DNA from: Bradyrhizobium sp. 170
GTDB taxonomy: Bacteria > Pseudomonadota > Alphaproteobacteria > Rhizobiales > Xanthobacteraceae
Assembly (NCBI RefSeq): GCF_023101085.1
Contig: NZ_CP064703.1
Location: 5,952,001-6,016,000 of the forward strand
Direction of reading: 5' to 3'
DNA: 64,000 nucleotides
A model generated the notes under the pieces. The model saw only the letters and a list, made by a program, of their open reading frames with translations, was not told the DNA's origin and did not search any database. Positions 15,102-26,000 of the stretch are shown here, piece after piece. Made by a program: the position numbers and the translations under genes. Position 1 is the stretch's first letter. Every line of letters begins with the position of its first letter.

Positions 15102-15455
15102 GAACGCATCACGCCCGCAGATTAGCGAGGATCGAAGCCGAAAGGCCGAAAACCACTTGGGCTCGGTTCACGAGAGCCTCCCGGTGCGGCTTGCCGCACG
15201 CGCCCGGGCCCTCTTTTGGTAGCGGCTGCTTCTGGCAGAACAGGCGAATCACCTGAGCCATGCGTGCTAAGGTGACAGCGCAGCCGAACTCCCGGGCCCT
15301 GCAGATTTTCAAACGGCCTTTAAATGCCCTTCAAAGCTCCTTTAAAAGCATCCACGATCGAAAAGCCGCGCGTGGTTGACGACCAGCAGAAAACGGGCGA
15401 CAAAATGAAATCCCCCGCAAGGCAGTTCTCGAAGTTCTAAATGGAGAATTGCACG

Positions 15456-15575
15456 ATGCGTGAGCCAAGGCTCGAAGTCAGCCTGTGGGGATTCAGGATA
15501 AATGAGGTCGGCGCGCTGGCGGCCTGTGCCGCTGTATTGATCTTTTTTGCGGCTCTGGCGGCATGGCGGTTCTAG
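15456..15575 (+). CDS. 39-residue single-span membrane protein
   Basis: MREPRLEVSLWGFRINEVGA, then a hydrophobic helix (LAACAAVLIFFAALAAWRF). GGAG lies 10 bases before the ATG. Small proteins of this layout are frequent in Bradyrhizobium (recall). Function unknown. It lies just before the HEPN operon but need not belong to it. Confidence 0.6.
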   Translation: MREPRLEVSLWGFRINEVGALAACAAVLIFFAALAAWRF

Positions 15576-15617
15576 CCCGTACATGATGCGGAGCACGCAG
15601 AGCACCAAAGGTGTTGC

Positions 15618-17006
15618 ATGCCGAAGATCGAGAGCGGGAAGCCGCTGCACTGCGTCGAGCTTGTTACCGGCGAGAGCCTCACGGGAACGGTCTTGGTCTC
15701 AAACGAAGAGATCCGCGCCCAGATATACAGCTATGCGGATTTCTTTCATATTAAAGGTGAGCAGCCGATCTTCTTGCAAACCGAGACGAATGAAATCGTC
15801 TCCCTGCATTCCAACGTCACGACGATTGCAGGCACGAGTTCGCGCAACATCGCGCCACAACGAGAGACGCACCGGCAAGAAATTCTCTCGAACGTTGCCG
15901 TCGTTGGCCATGACCCGTGGGGAACCGAGGATAGGGTCAAGAGGGTCTCCTTCCACGTGAAGCACACGAACGGACTGATGCGCCACGACGGCAAAGTTAA
16001 AGCGATCGGCCGGAGACGGTTCCCAACAGAAGAGCACCTCACCATTTTCAACGATACCGCGCAGGGCATGACGCTTCGAGCGTGGTATAGCGCGACCTAT
16101 GGCATGGAGTTCGACGGACCGAAAGAGCTCTGGCCAACCTTTGAAGTCGAATTCGATGAGCCGCGAAACATCCAGAAATACATCGATCACGTTTCGGACT
16201 ACGTGAATTTCCTGTCGTTTTGCTTCGGCGTGCAGCTTAAGCCGTCGGCCATCCGGATCGACCGCCTTTCCTTCGCGCAGATGATGGAAGCCGTCAAAAG
16301 GCACGAATATCCCGGCGACCATGAAGTGCACTATACTTGGCCCGAAGTTGAGATCGACAATCGCGACCTTTGGGTCGGCGGTTCGCCGGTACGGTCCTGG
16401 GACGATCAAGAACTCGCCTCTCTACGTGAATGCCTTGTTGCCTGGATGAACCGGGCTACGGCATGGCGGCGGCCCAATGCGCTGATGATCACGGGCTTTG
16501 GCTTGAAGAACGTGGTTTCGTCCGAGAGGCTGCTCAACGCTTGCCGTTGGCTTGAGGACATCCCCATCGCGAAAGCTCAACCCGTGCTCTCCGGATCTGA
16601 TATCGATGCAATCGTCGCCGTGGCGGCGGCGAAAGCGCAAGAGCTTGGTCATGACGTTGCCATTGGAGAGCGAATCGCGGGCGCTATCCGGTGGATCAGG
16701 GCGGAAACTGCCGAGCAGCAATTCAAGCGACTCGTTGGCATGGTCGAAGCAAGATTCGGCAAAGGCGTTCTGCCCGACGAGGCGGTCGACCACCTCAAGC
16801 GTGCGATCAGCTATCGCGGCAAGAGCGCCCACGGTCACTTTAATCCGGAGAGCGACGCCGAATTCCGCGCCTTCTCCAAATCGACGCGGGCGATGGAGGC
16901 GCTTTGCTACCTTTTGACCGCCCTCGAGCTACCTATCTCTGAAGAAGGGATTCCGCGGGTTGGGTCCAATCCCGTGCTCCGGGATTATCGACTAGCCTAC
17001 GACTAG
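15618..17006 (+). CDS. ApeA-like HEPN-domain protein, candidate abortive-infection nuclease
   Basis: 462 residues; AAAGG precedes ATG 15618. The N-terminal about 250 residues are beta-rich (GESLTGTVLVSNEEIRAQIY, HVKHTNGLMRH), like the N-terminal sensor domain of ApeA proteins. The C-terminus is helical and ends with YRGKSAHGHF, an R400-x4-H405 HEPN ribonuclease motif. ApeA is a single-gene anti-phage system that cuts RNA. Assignment is from domain layout and motif recall, not a search. It is the first gene of a three-gene plus-strand run, 21 bases before the next. Confidence 0.7.
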   Translation: MPKIESGKPLHCVELVTGESLTGTVLVSNEEIRAQIYSYADFFHIKGEQPIFLQTETNEIVSLHSNVTTIAGTSSRNIAPQRETHRQEILSNVAVVGHDPWGTEDRVKRVSFHVKHTNGLMRHDGKVKAIGRRRFPTEEHLTIFNDTAQGMTLRAWYSATYGMEFDGPKELWPTFEVEFDEPRNIQKYIDHVSDYVNFLSFCFGVQLKPSAIRIDRLSFAQMMEAVKRHEYPGDHEVHYTWPEVEIDNRDLWVGGSPVRSWDDQELASLRECLVAWMNRATAWRRPNALMITGFGLKNVVSSERLLNACRWLEDIPIAKAQPVLSGSDIDAIVAVAAAKAQELGHDVAIGERIAGAIRWIRAETAEQQFKRLVGMVEARFGKGVLPDEAVDHLKRAISYRGKSAHGHFNPESDAEFRAFSKSTRAMEALCYLLTALELPISEEGIPRVGSNPVLRDYRLAYD

Positions 17007-17027
17007 AGGCAGGCGGAGAGAGACCCG

Positions 17028-18458
17028 ATGTACGCAAAGAACCTTACTCGTATCCTCGGCTTACTGAACCAGAATAGCGACGTATCGTATAGCTCGCCGC
17101 AGGAAATGGAGCAGCGATTTGAGTCCATCCGTCGATACGGCCGACTTCCCCGCGGAAGGGAGCGGCGCGACGAGAAGCTATCCAGCTATCATATAGCGGC
17201 TGCCATCTTCGGGCTCGTCCCGACGCATCCCGGCTGGGCCGGGCATGTGGCGACGGTGCTTGAAGGGTTGCGCCCAGTTGGGGGCGCCGATGCGTCTTTC
17301 TTCATGGCGGAGACGATCAGCGACGTTGTCAGCGTCCTTCTGGCAGATAAGGATGCCCGGACGAGTTTCATTCGCATGACGCTGACCATCGCTGAAACGG
17401 GTATGAACAGCCATGGCGGCGCACAGGTCGTTTATCTCCGCGATGGAGAAAAGCGGCGAGCCTACTTTGTACCGAAGGGAGCCGTTTCGCTGCTGGCGAA
17501 GGGAAGCGAAATCGGTTTCGATCCTGACCGCAGCCGGATGAATGCGCCCGCGATGCGCGAGACGTCTTTTACCCAGGAATTCTTTCGGCGGCTGGCGCGG
17601 GAATGTGAACTTGCCGAGCGCTTTCCGGCACCACCCGAAGGCGAGGGCTCGGAGTACGATGCCGAAGAAGCCGAGCAGGAACGCTACCGGAAACTTGGCG
17701 TACGCAATGGCTCGCGCTTCCTCAATGTCGGCGTGGATAACCAAGTCACATGGCCGAAGGAGGAAAAGCTCATCGCCTTCGGTCAATACCAGTTGGTCCT
17801 CATGCCAAAAACCAAGGATCACGTGCAATCGATTCACATCGATCTCATGGCGAACCGCGTTGACGAGCCTGCCGCAATGACGGTCATCAACCGCTTTCTT
17901 AGCGTGATAGCATGGTGCGACGATAATTTTGCGATCGCGGAATATGGATGGTCGGGAAATCCCGTTCCGGTCCCGGTGTCAAAGCGCGACCTCGCGTTCA
18001 CCACGGCGCATGATTACACTTTTGACCGGAAGATACCGGATTCCGAGGAGGCCCGGCGCGCACTTGCCCTCTACCGCGAGGCGCGCAATGCACAGCAGAA
18101 CGGATTTATCAGCTATGCCGTGCTGAACTATTACAAGATCATCGAGATCCGGCATTCCGGTAAGGAGGCCGCGCGGACATGGTTTCGCACTCATTTTGAG
18201 GCGTTACAGGCCGAGTCCAAGGAAGACGACGACATCAATCGTTTCCTGGCCCTGTGCGGCAACGACCCGCCGCACAAATACATCCACGATTCATGCCGTA
18301 TCGCGGTGGCCCATGCAGGCAAGCACTCGAAATCTGATCCCGATGATGCCCACGAAATCGTCCGCCTGCATACGGCTGCGCGTGTCATGCGCATGTTGGC
18401 GCGTCGCTTCATCGAACAGGACTTTGCCGTTTCGGATGTGATGTACTCCGGCGCTTGA
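17028..18458 (+). CDS. Second HEPN-domain protein, MauJ-like
   Basis: 476 residues; GGAGAGAG before ATG 17028. The central and C-terminal parts (FLSVIAWCDDNFAIAEYGWS, AVLNYYKIIEIRHSGKEA) resemble proteins that databases label MauJ-like. Near the C-terminus CRIAVAHAGKHSKSDPDDAH holds an R424-x4-H429 motif typical of HEPN ribonucleases or HEPN dimer partners. The N-terminus (about 1-120) is unrecognised. With the preceding ApeA-like gene it makes a tandem pair of HEPN proteins, an unusual arrangement that could be toxin and partner or two effectors. Confidence 0.65.
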   Translation: MYAKNLTRILGLLNQNSDVSYSSPQEMEQRFESIRRYGRLPRGRERRDEKLSSYHIAAAIFGLVPTHPGWAGHVATVLEGLRPVGGADASFFMAETISDVVSVLLADKDARTSFIRMTLTIAETGMNSHGGAQVVYLRDGEKRRAYFVPKGAVSLLAKGSEIGFDPDRSRMNAPAMRETSFTQEFFRRLARECELAERFPAPPEGEGSEYDAEEAEQERYRKLGVRNGSRFLNVGVDNQVTWPKEEKLIAFGQYQLVLMPKTKDHVQSIHIDLMANRVDEPAAMTVINRFLSVIAWCDDNFAIAEYGWSGNPVPVPVSKRDLAFTTAHDYTFDRKIPDSEEARRALALYREARNAQQNGFISYAVLNYYKIIEIRHSGKEAARTWFRTHFEALQAESKEDDDINRFLALCGNDPPHKYIHDSCRIAVAHAGKHSKSDPDDAHEIVRLHTAARVMRMLARRFIEQDFAVSDVMYSGA

Positions 18459-18561
18459 GCCAGAAGTGAGGCCCGCTTCGCGGCCCGCATTGGTCGGCTC
18501 CTGATGCGGAGCGCCGAGTGTCCTTGGGCCCTTAGCCCTTCACGACTGATCTGGATCAGTT

Positions 18562-19905
18562 ATGTTCGGCTGTACGGTCGTTCTGCCAGCGCGTGACATG
18601 AAATTGGAAAGTGAGATCAGGGCCTATTTGCAGACGCCCGCTGGCAGCCTCGCGCGATACCGCCTGCGGCGGCGCAAGGAGGTCCTGCTCATCGTCGAAG
18701 GCGTGGAGCCTCGGTCGAAGAAGATGCCCGAGGCCGAGAGGGCCGCGTTCCAGGGCCAGGTTGCGGAGCAGCTTGAGGAGACGAAACGGAAGGCGCTTCG
18801 CGGTCCGATTGCGCTGCGCATTCGCCTTGCGACCACGCATAAGACGCCGCCGCAAGTGCATTCCATCGTAAAGAACCTGCTGGATCTCCTCGGCCGACAG
18901 GGAACCGAAGACAAGGATTGGCAAAAGAAACGCCTCTACAAGGATGACTCGCAAATCCAGGCGCTTTCGGTCTCGTGCGTGCACGGCGAAGCCCGGCCGT
19001 CCATTATGATCGCCGCGCGCCGATTTTCAAGCATGGTCGACGACATCGAACTTGCCGCTCATGCTGCCCGCGCGCTTGATGAGAAGGATTTGGATAATCC
19101 GCATCATGAGGAGCGGGATCAAGAATGGATCGCAAGTTTCAGGCGATTGATCGAAGGGGAAGCTGAGATTCGGGCAAGGAGCGGCGACGAACTCTATGGC
19201 GTGAGAGTTAGGACGCAACGCGGATACGCGCAGCGCGCCTTTCTCGGTCAATCGGCAATTTCGATTCCAGTACTCGCCTGGCTTTATGGACGTCCCAAGG
19301 GACGGTTCATGCAACCCTTGCTCGATCCATGGCCCGCAATCATCAGGCAGACGGGCCTTCGCATCCAGCTCGGCGAGCTCCCGGCCCGGACAGGGGATTC
19401 CAGTTTGTTCAAAGCGCGGATTGACGCTGCGCTGGAAGATTTCGAGCGGCGCTGGGGTTGGCTGATCAAGCCGCTCGTCGTGTCGGTGGGATTACAAGTT
19501 ATCGTGCAGCCGAATGCCTCCACGCCCGCCGGCACGCAGCATGACCTTGACAACATCGTGAGGGACTACCTGTTGCCCAGGATTGTCGCCAAGTTGGGCA
19601 CCGTCTCTGCGCATGTGTGGACGGTCGATATCGAAGAGATGGCCCGGATTGCTCCGGAGCTCGCGGCACGGTGGAGCGCCGAGCCGAAACCACCCAAGGG
19701 GAGCAAGGCGGGCGTCACCGGATATGAGGTGTGGCAGCTTCCCCCCGCCCCCGCCGGCGAGCCGGGATTCGTGAGCGTGTCCCTGACGGCGCAACCCAAC
19801 TTCGAAGGCGACCTGATGGAACGAGTTGGCCTCAAGATCAGGCGATGGACCGAGCATCTCGAGGAAACATCGCAGATCCGGCGGCGGATTTCCCGGCTGT
19901 GGTGA
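18562..19905 (+). CDS. Large protein with two RusA-like regions
   Basis: 447 residues (a start at ATG 18598 is also possible; neither has a strong ribosome site). Around 85-140 the order VHSIVKNLLDLL then YKDDSQIQAL follows the RusA Holliday-junction resolvase pattern, keeping the DD-x-Q site (D128, D129) but not the usual D-x-DN. Around 305-345 a second region has HDLDNIVRDYLLPRI (D328, D330) but no DD-x-Q after it. Typical RusA has about 120 residues with both parts together. The gene follows the HEPN pair by 103 bases, same strand. Function inferred only as nucleic-acid binding or cutting. Confidence 0.5.
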   Translation: MFGCTVVLPARDMKLESEIRAYLQTPAGSLARYRLRRRKEVLLIVEGVEPRSKKMPEAERAAFQGQVAEQLEETKRKALRGPIALRIRLATTHKTPPQVHSIVKNLLDLLGRQGTEDKDWQKKRLYKDDSQIQALSVSCVHGEARPSIMIAARRFSSMVDDIELAAHAARALDEKDLDNPHHEERDQEWIASFRRLIEGEAEIRARSGDELYGVRVRTQRGYAQRAFLGQSAISIPVLAWLYGRPKGRFMQPLLDPWPAIIRQTGLRIQLGELPARTGDSSLFKARIDAALEDFERRWGWLIKPLVVSVGLQVIVQPNASTPAGTQHDLDNIVRDYLLPRIVAKLGTVSAHVWTVDIEEMARIAPELAARWSAEPKPPKGSKAGVTGYEVWQLPPAPAGEPGFVSVSLTAQPNFEGDLMERVGLKIRRWTEHLEETSQIRRRISRLW

Positions 19906-20249
19906 CATGCCACTCGGAGCGAACGGGAGTTATCGGCGCCTCGAATCCCGGCCGTAGACGCGGCGCGGGAAGCGCATCGGACCTGATGAGATAAGCAAGG
20001 TAGCTGAGATAGCCCCGATCAGAGCGTCTCGTAGTCGTGCTCGACGTGGAAAGATTTGGCCGTGATGCCAGCCATTATCGGTCAGGTGCCATGAAAGCTG
20101 GTCAAGATATTGCCGAGTGTCGATGCGCACCCGCACCTTGACGACGGCCTGCTACGGCGATGGAAAGGTCGGGCACGATGCAGGAAATTGGTGATATCCA
20201 ACTCGTTTTCTTGTCTTCCATTGACCTCCACGTTCTAAACTTGCAGTTT
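19906..20249. other. Intergenic region, possible decayed minus-strand gene
   Basis: On the minus strand VRIDTRQYLDQLSWHLTDNG at about 20130-20070 joins, after a shift, to ITAKSFHVEHDYETL ending near 20027. This looks like the tail of a real protein broken by frameshifts, but no start is secure. Confidence 0.25.
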
Positions 20250-20264
20250 GTTCACTCATTGTTC
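20250..20264 (+). promoter_or_regulatory. LexA (SOS) box before the AddB-like gene
   Basis: GTTC-N7-GTTC, a perfect alphaproteobacterial LexA operator, 81 bases before the start at 20345. It could also face the decayed minus-strand sequence to its left. Confidence 0.6.
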
Positions 20265-20344
20265 CGCAGTTTGAATGGTCCTGAAGCTGATACGGCCATG
20301 CGGGTCCACAACTATCGATGGCAAAAGACGGCATAGTATAACTT

Positions 20345-22885
20345 GTGATTACAGAACCCGGTTCGGTGATTGAGCGCTTCACCCTCGTCGTTCACGGGCC
20401 GTTGGCCGTGCGGATGCAGCGTCTGGCGGCTGCCCGCCGTGGAACCATTGGACAGGAAATTCTTACTCTTCCACTTGTCGCCGCCCGCCTTGCCGGCGGC
20501 TTTATCGCCCCAGTCACGACCGACGTCCTCTATCCTGCTGTTCAAGCGGCATTGGCCGCCGGCGGCTTCCAGGATCTCGACAGCGTTTCGTGCCTGCCGG
20601 GTATGCCTCGAGCCGTGCTTCAGGCGCTCGATGCAGTATGGCGTGCAGATATCGACCTATCATCCCTCCCCCAGCACGTTGGTCGCTTCGCTGATCTACA
20701 TCTGCTCGAGACTCGCATACGGGAGCTTCTTCCCTCATCCAGGAAACTGACTCGCGACCTTCGTGACGCCGCGATGTCGCGGGTATCGCTGTCGAAGCTC
20801 TTGCTTGGGCCTGTCACACTCGGCGGGATCGTGGAGATCGACGCGGTCTGGCGTCCCTTGTTGAATGAAATCGCCGGCTTCACTGAGCTGTCCTGGGCTT
20901 CACCTGTCCAAACCGAGAATGCATGGTTCAAGGGTACGCTTCGCCGACGGACGGCGGTTGCTCCGGCGAAGTTTTTGGCGGAGGCGAGCGCCGATCCGAA
21001 GTCCGAGGTCGTGGAAGCACTTCGATGGGTGCGTCAGCTGCTGTCTTCAGGCCAAGCAAAGGCTGGGGAGATCGGGATAGCGGCGACCTCGACGCCGGAC
21101 TGGGACGACCACTTTCTCGCATACGCAGACAACGCTGGACTTCCGCTCCACTTCTCGCACGGCGTTCCAGCGCTCAGCACCCCTGAAGGCCAAGCCTGCG
21201 CTGCGTTAGCGGACATTTTGACGAACGGCCTGAGCCAGGAACGTGTTTGGCGGCTTTTCCGCCGCCTGCCGGCGCGTCCCTTCATGAGCACTCTCCCAGA
21301 AGATTGGTTCTCGTCGATCCCGCGGAGTGCCGGCCTAAAGACGATGGATCAGTGGCGGGAAGCACTCATCGTGGGCCGATCGCATCGTGCGGCCGGCGCT
21401 CTTGTCGAGACCATTCTCCTCCCGGTTCTCGACCTCCTCGCACGTGGACCCAACATCGGCCGAGAGGCGGCCCGATTACTTCTCAGCGGTGCCAGCCTGG
21501 CCATGTGGGAAGAAGCATCACGGAGCGCACCGCTCCACGCAATCGCGCTCTCCCTGCAGGCATTGCGGGTGCGCGATGGCCGAGATCCGGCGAACAGCGT
21601 TGTTTGGTGTCCCGCGTCGCATTTGGCTGCGAGCCCGCGACCATTTGTCCGTTTGCTGGGTCTGACAAATCGATCGTGGCCTCGCTCCGAGAACGATGAC
21701 CCTCTACTTCCCGATCATCTTCTCGGCAGGCGGGTGCTGCATGGCCTCCCGACGGCAGACCGTGACCGCTTGCATTTCGACGTCATCCGTAGTGGGACGC
21801 GCGAGGTTTTGGTTCTGTCACGGCCCGAGCGCAGCGCGAAGGGTAGCATCCTTTCGCCGAGTTCGCTATGGCCACAGGACGAGGTCATTCATAAGCGGGA
21901 CCGAATTCCTGCGCACGCATTCAGTGAAGCTGACCGTCTATTGGCCCGACCTCGTGAAGCAGGGCAGCTTGAGCACGTCCGCCAAAGCCAGCTTTGCTGG
22001 CGAAATTGGCAGCAGGAACCAACACTAACGGGCCACGACGGTTTGATCGCATCCGACCACCCCGCGGTTTTGGCCGCCTTGGCCCGTACTCAATCAACGA
22101 CATCGCTGCAGCGCCTTCTGCGCGATCCGCTCGGCTACATCTGGCGCTATGCGTTGGGTTGGCACTCCATACGTTTGGAGCCCGAACCACTTGAACTTGA
22201 TCCAATGACTTTCGGTGAACTCGTGCACGAGCTCATCAGTGGCGCGATCGCTTGGCTTGAACCGAGTCCAGGGTTCGCTCGCGCAAACGGGGCCGAGATC
22301 GATGCCGCTATCGCTGCTTCCTCGTCCAGGATCATGGCTTCCTGGCCGTTACAGCGCTCCGTACCGCCAGCGATACTTTGGCAGCATACAGTGAAGGAAG
22401 CAGCCCGGCGCACGGCCAAGGGCCTTGCGTCTGACGATCCGACGAGGGCCGACACCCGGAGCTGGAGCGAGGTCCCATTCGGCCAAGAGGCGTCAATAGG
22501 CAGCGAATTACCATGGGATGAGACGATCAAGATTCCGATTACTCAGGCGGGACTTGTCTACGGCGGTCGGATTGATCGTCTCGATATCCGCGCTTCGGGC
22601 GACGGCGCGCAGATTACCGATTACAAGAGCACCAAGCCCCCGCCGAAAAGTCAGCGCATCGTCCTCGGACAAGGACGCGAGCTTCAGCGCGTGCTCTACG
22701 CAATGACGGTCCGCACACTTCTTCCAGAAGTCAGAACGATTGTCGCAAGGTTGATCTATCTCGCTGATGAGCCTGCCAAATTTGAGTTGAGAAACGACGA
22801 GCTCGATAATGCGATTGTCGAAGCCACCACGTTCTTGGTCGCGGCCGTGGAGATCTTACGGAGTGGACGGATCGCGCCACGGTGA
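20345..22885 (+). CDS. AddB-like protein with a C-terminal PD-(D/E)XK nuclease
   Basis: 846 residues from GTG 20345. The N-terminal and middle parts follow the inactive-helicase scaffold of AddB/RexB proteins (QALDAVWRADIDL, RLFRRLPARPFMS, RLLGLTNRSWPR). The C-terminus has the RecB-type nuclease: MTFGELVHELI, GRIDRLDI, and TDYKS with D759 and K761. The four cysteines of the AddB iron-sulphur cluster are not visible. The partner helicase follows 128 bases later. AddAB pairs resect broken DNA and also degrade phage DNA. This divergent pair in an island is likely a defence or island-borne repair system. Confidence 0.8.
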   Translation: MITEPGSVIERFTLVVHGPLAVRMQRLAAARRGTIGQEILTLPLVAARLAGGFIAPVTTDVLYPAVQAALAAGGFQDLDSVSCLPGMPRAVLQALDAVWRADIDLSSLPQHVGRFADLHLLETRIRELLPSSRKLTRDLRDAAMSRVSLSKLLLGPVTLGGIVEIDAVWRPLLNEIAGFTELSWASPVQTENAWFKGTLRRRTAVAPAKFLAEASADPKSEVVEALRWVRQLLSSGQAKAGEIGIAATSTPDWDDHFLAYADNAGLPLHFSHGVPALSTPEGQACAALADILTNGLSQERVWRLFRRLPARPFMSTLPEDWFSSIPRSAGLKTMDQWREALIVGRSHRAAGALVETILLPVLDLLARGPNIGREAARLLLSGASLAMWEEASRSAPLHAIALSLQALRVRDGRDPANSVVWCPASHLAASPRPFVRLLGLTNRSWPRSENDDPLLPDHLLGRRVLHGLPTADRDRLHFDVIRSGTREVLVLSRPERSAKGSILSPSSLWPQDEVIHKRDRIPAHAFSEADRLLARPREAGQLEHVRQSQLCWRNWQQEPTLTGHDGLIASDHPAVLAALARTQSTTSLQRLLRDPLGYIWRYALGWHSIRLEPEPLELDPMTFGELVHELISGAIAWLEPSPGFARANGAEIDAAIAASSSRIMASWPLQRSVPPAILWQHTVKEAARRTAKGLASDDPTRADTRSWSEVPFGQEASIGSELPWDETIKIPITQAGLVYGGRIDRLDIRASGDGAQITDYKSTKPPPKSQRIVLGQGRELQRVLYAMTVRTLLPEVRTIVARLIYLADEPAKFELRNDELDNAIVEATTFLVAAVEILRSGRIAPR

Positions 22886-23013
22886 GAGCAGGACGCGCAC
22901 TACGATGATATGCGCCTTGCTCTGCCTGCGGACCGTGAAAGCTACCTCCGACGCAAACGATCCGACTTTCAAGTCGCCAACCAGAAGCTTGGCAAGCTTT
23001 GGAATTCGTCCAA

Positions 23014-26000
23014 ATGACACTGGTCGATCAGGACAACCGTGTACGAGCAATGACCGACTTCACGTCGGTCCTCCTTGTCGAGGCTGCCGCTGGAACGGGG
23101 AAAACCTCGCTCATGGCTGGCCGCGTCGCCATGATGTTGGCGGCTGGCTTCCCACCCGGAGACATTGCCGCTATCACCTTTACCGACCTCGCTGCCAGCC
23201 AGCTCGCTCGCCGTACCAGGGAGACGGTGGAAGCACTCCTAGCGGGTGACATACCCGATTTCATCAGGCCCGTCCTCCCTTCAGGCCGCCTCACCGATTC
23301 ACAGCAGGCGGCGCTCGCTGCGGCCGCACCGAGGCTTGACGAGCTGACCGCAACGACAATTCACGGCTTTTGCCAGGCAGTCATTCATAGCCATGGTGTC
23401 CAGGCTGGGCTTGATCCTGGCGCACGCATAGTCGATGAAACAGTGGCGGAAGCGATGTTTCGCGGCGAACTTTCTGCTTGGTTTTCACGGAGGCTCGCCG
23501 AGGCGGCGATTGAAGACGACCCCATTGTCGTGCTTGCGGAAAAGATTCCGCTGAAAGTGGTCGGTCTCATTCATGAACTTGCCAAGCTTCGTCGGGAACA
23601 TCCGGAAGCAGCTCCAATACAACCGTTACAGAGCACTCGGCCAGACATCGTATTTGCCCAGGCTGTCGATGATTTTTATAGGTGGCAAACAAGCATCGAT
23701 AACGACAATTGCGTACGGGGAATTGCTCATGAGCTGCGTCGGCTCTCTGCGCGATATGAGCGCATTTTCGACAGCCCACCTGATTTCGCGACACTCTGGC
23801 AATTGTGCGATGCTGGTCCATGTCGATTGTTCGCAAAGGGACTTCAGCTCAAGACGTACGTTGATGCAGCGGAGAGCTTTGGTGCGTATCCTGGCGAGTC
23901 GGCGAGCGACGCCGCGATCCAGCACTATCAGATCGTCACCGACGCCTGGAACGAGTTGATCGGGCATATCGCAAGCGCACTCGTTTGCATATTGTCGTCG
24001 TCTCTCGATCTGCTGCTGAAAAGCTACGAGGGACGAAAGCGGGCGGCCGCGGTGCTCGACTTCGATGACCTCCTCCTGCACGTACGGTCCTTGGTTCGCG
24101 GGCATGAAGAAGTCCGTCGTGCGATTGGACGACGTTATAAGCACATTCTAGTCGACGAGTTTCAAGACACTGACCGCGTTCAAAGCGAAATCCTCTTCTC
24201 CATCGCCGCGACCGACGAACGTGTGGAGCGCTGGGAAGAGCGGCGCTTGCGGCCTGGCTCTCTCTTTCTGGTCGGGGATCCAAAGCAGGCTATCTATCGG
24301 TTTCGGGGTGCGGACATCGAGATCTATGAACTCTGTCGCCGCCTTGTTGGCGCGCAAGAGGGCGGCGCCGTCATCGAAGTAACGGCGAATTTTAGATCTC
24401 AGAAGGCGATTATTCGACACGTCAATTCGTGTTTTGAGACGGTCTTTGGCAAGACCGGGCAGCCGAGATACGTCGCGCTTGCACCGACGATCCCTGACGG
24501 CTCGTACCCGATTCCGTGTATGACCCGCTTCACGATCCAAGTGGTGACCGACGGACGCATCTACGCAGAGATGTTCCGCGAGGCCGAAGCGGAAAAAGTT
24601 GCGGACATCTGCTCTCGCTTAATCGGGAACGTGACGATCCGGCGTGCGGATGGCTCTTTCTCTTCCCTTCAGCCCGGGGACATTGCACTTCTATCGCCAG
24701 GGCACAGGGACCTCTGGCGCTACGAACGTGCGTTGGAGCAGCGCAATCTCGCCGTATCATCCCAAGCCGGCCAGTCGCTTATGCGACGGCAGGAGACTCA
24801 GGATATCCTCGCACTCCTACGTGTGCTCGCCGACTCCTCCGACACTCTGGCATTCGGTGCGCTCATGCGCGGACCATTGGTCGGGCTGAGCGACCAGGAA
24901 CTCCTGGACATCACTGCCGGGCTGCCGGAAATAGAAGGGCGGCCGAACTTCTTTGGCGTCCGGACCGATCCCTCAGCGGTCAATCATCCCGTCGCGAAAG
25001 CAGTCCTCGTCTGTCTGCGCGATCTGCGGGGGCGCGCAGCGATCTCGACGCCAAGCTTGATTTTGGCTGAGGCGATTGAACGTCTAAACGCACGCGTGAT
25101 TATGGCGGCTCGCCACCGCAATCGTAATGCACGCGCGCTCGCTAACCTGGACGCGCTCATCGAGCGCGCGCGCGGCTATGGGGTCGCAGGGCTACGCGCA
25201 TTCGTTCGAGATCTTCAGGCTGATTGGGAAGGCAACGAGAGGGCGCCAGAAGGGCGGATCGATGCTGCCGAGCACGCGATTGAAATCGTCACCATACACA
25301 AAGCGAAGGGTCTCGAATGGCCGGTCGTGATACCGATCAATTCAACGACTGAGCTCTATCGACCGGATCAGTTCGTGCATCGTCAGTCCGACAATACCCT
25401 CCACTGGATGGTTGGAGGAGTCGCGCCACCGGACTTAGCCGCGGCGCGCGCGGAAGAAAGTCGGGAAGACGCCAACCAACGCGAGAGAATTTGGTACGTA
25501 GCGTGTACTCGAGCGCGAGATCTTCTGATCCTTCCGTATATCCCCCAGGCTGCGAAAGACTCGTGGTTCAGTTCAATCGTTCTCCGGCAAGGGGAGCTTC
25601 CAGAACTGGATGTTTCGGGCTTCCATGCATCGGGCGTCCGACAAGCGGCAGCAAACGAGAACACCCAGTCTGCCGACACTTTCGCGACAGAGCAAGAAAG
25701 GATGAACGAGAGTGCTCTACCCGTTGTCTGGCGCCGTCCGAGCGATCACGATCGAGACCGCCTCGGTGATCCTATTGACGCAGTGGTCGTAACCGAGTCG
25801 CTCGCCGAACAAATGGAAGTGGTTGGCGGCGGAGCGCAACGAGGGATTATCCTCCACAAGTTGATGGAGGAACTTCTGACGGGCGAGTTGGATGCCCAGG
25901 AGAGACTTGTGGTCTCCCGCGCGGAAGAGTTGCTCGTCCAGTTGCTCACAGACGCGGACGAGAAAAAGACCCGTCCCGATCCGATAGAGATGGCGAGATG

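Larger units (their letters stand above)
14757..15455. other. Intergenic region with a terminator and a decayed small gene
   Basis: Contains the dinB terminator, a probable frameshifted small gene on the minus strand, and a GC-rich hairpin near 15177-15206 (TGCGG-CTTG-CCGCA) preceded by TTCACGAGAGCC. A similar phrase occurs near 6617-6645, but the rest of a group II intron is absent. Nothing else is supported. Confidence 0.4.

Noticed and set aside
15425..15437. GTTC-N5-GTTC resembling a LexA box before the HEPN operon
   Set aside because: The spacer is 5 bases instead of 7, which does not fit the operator.
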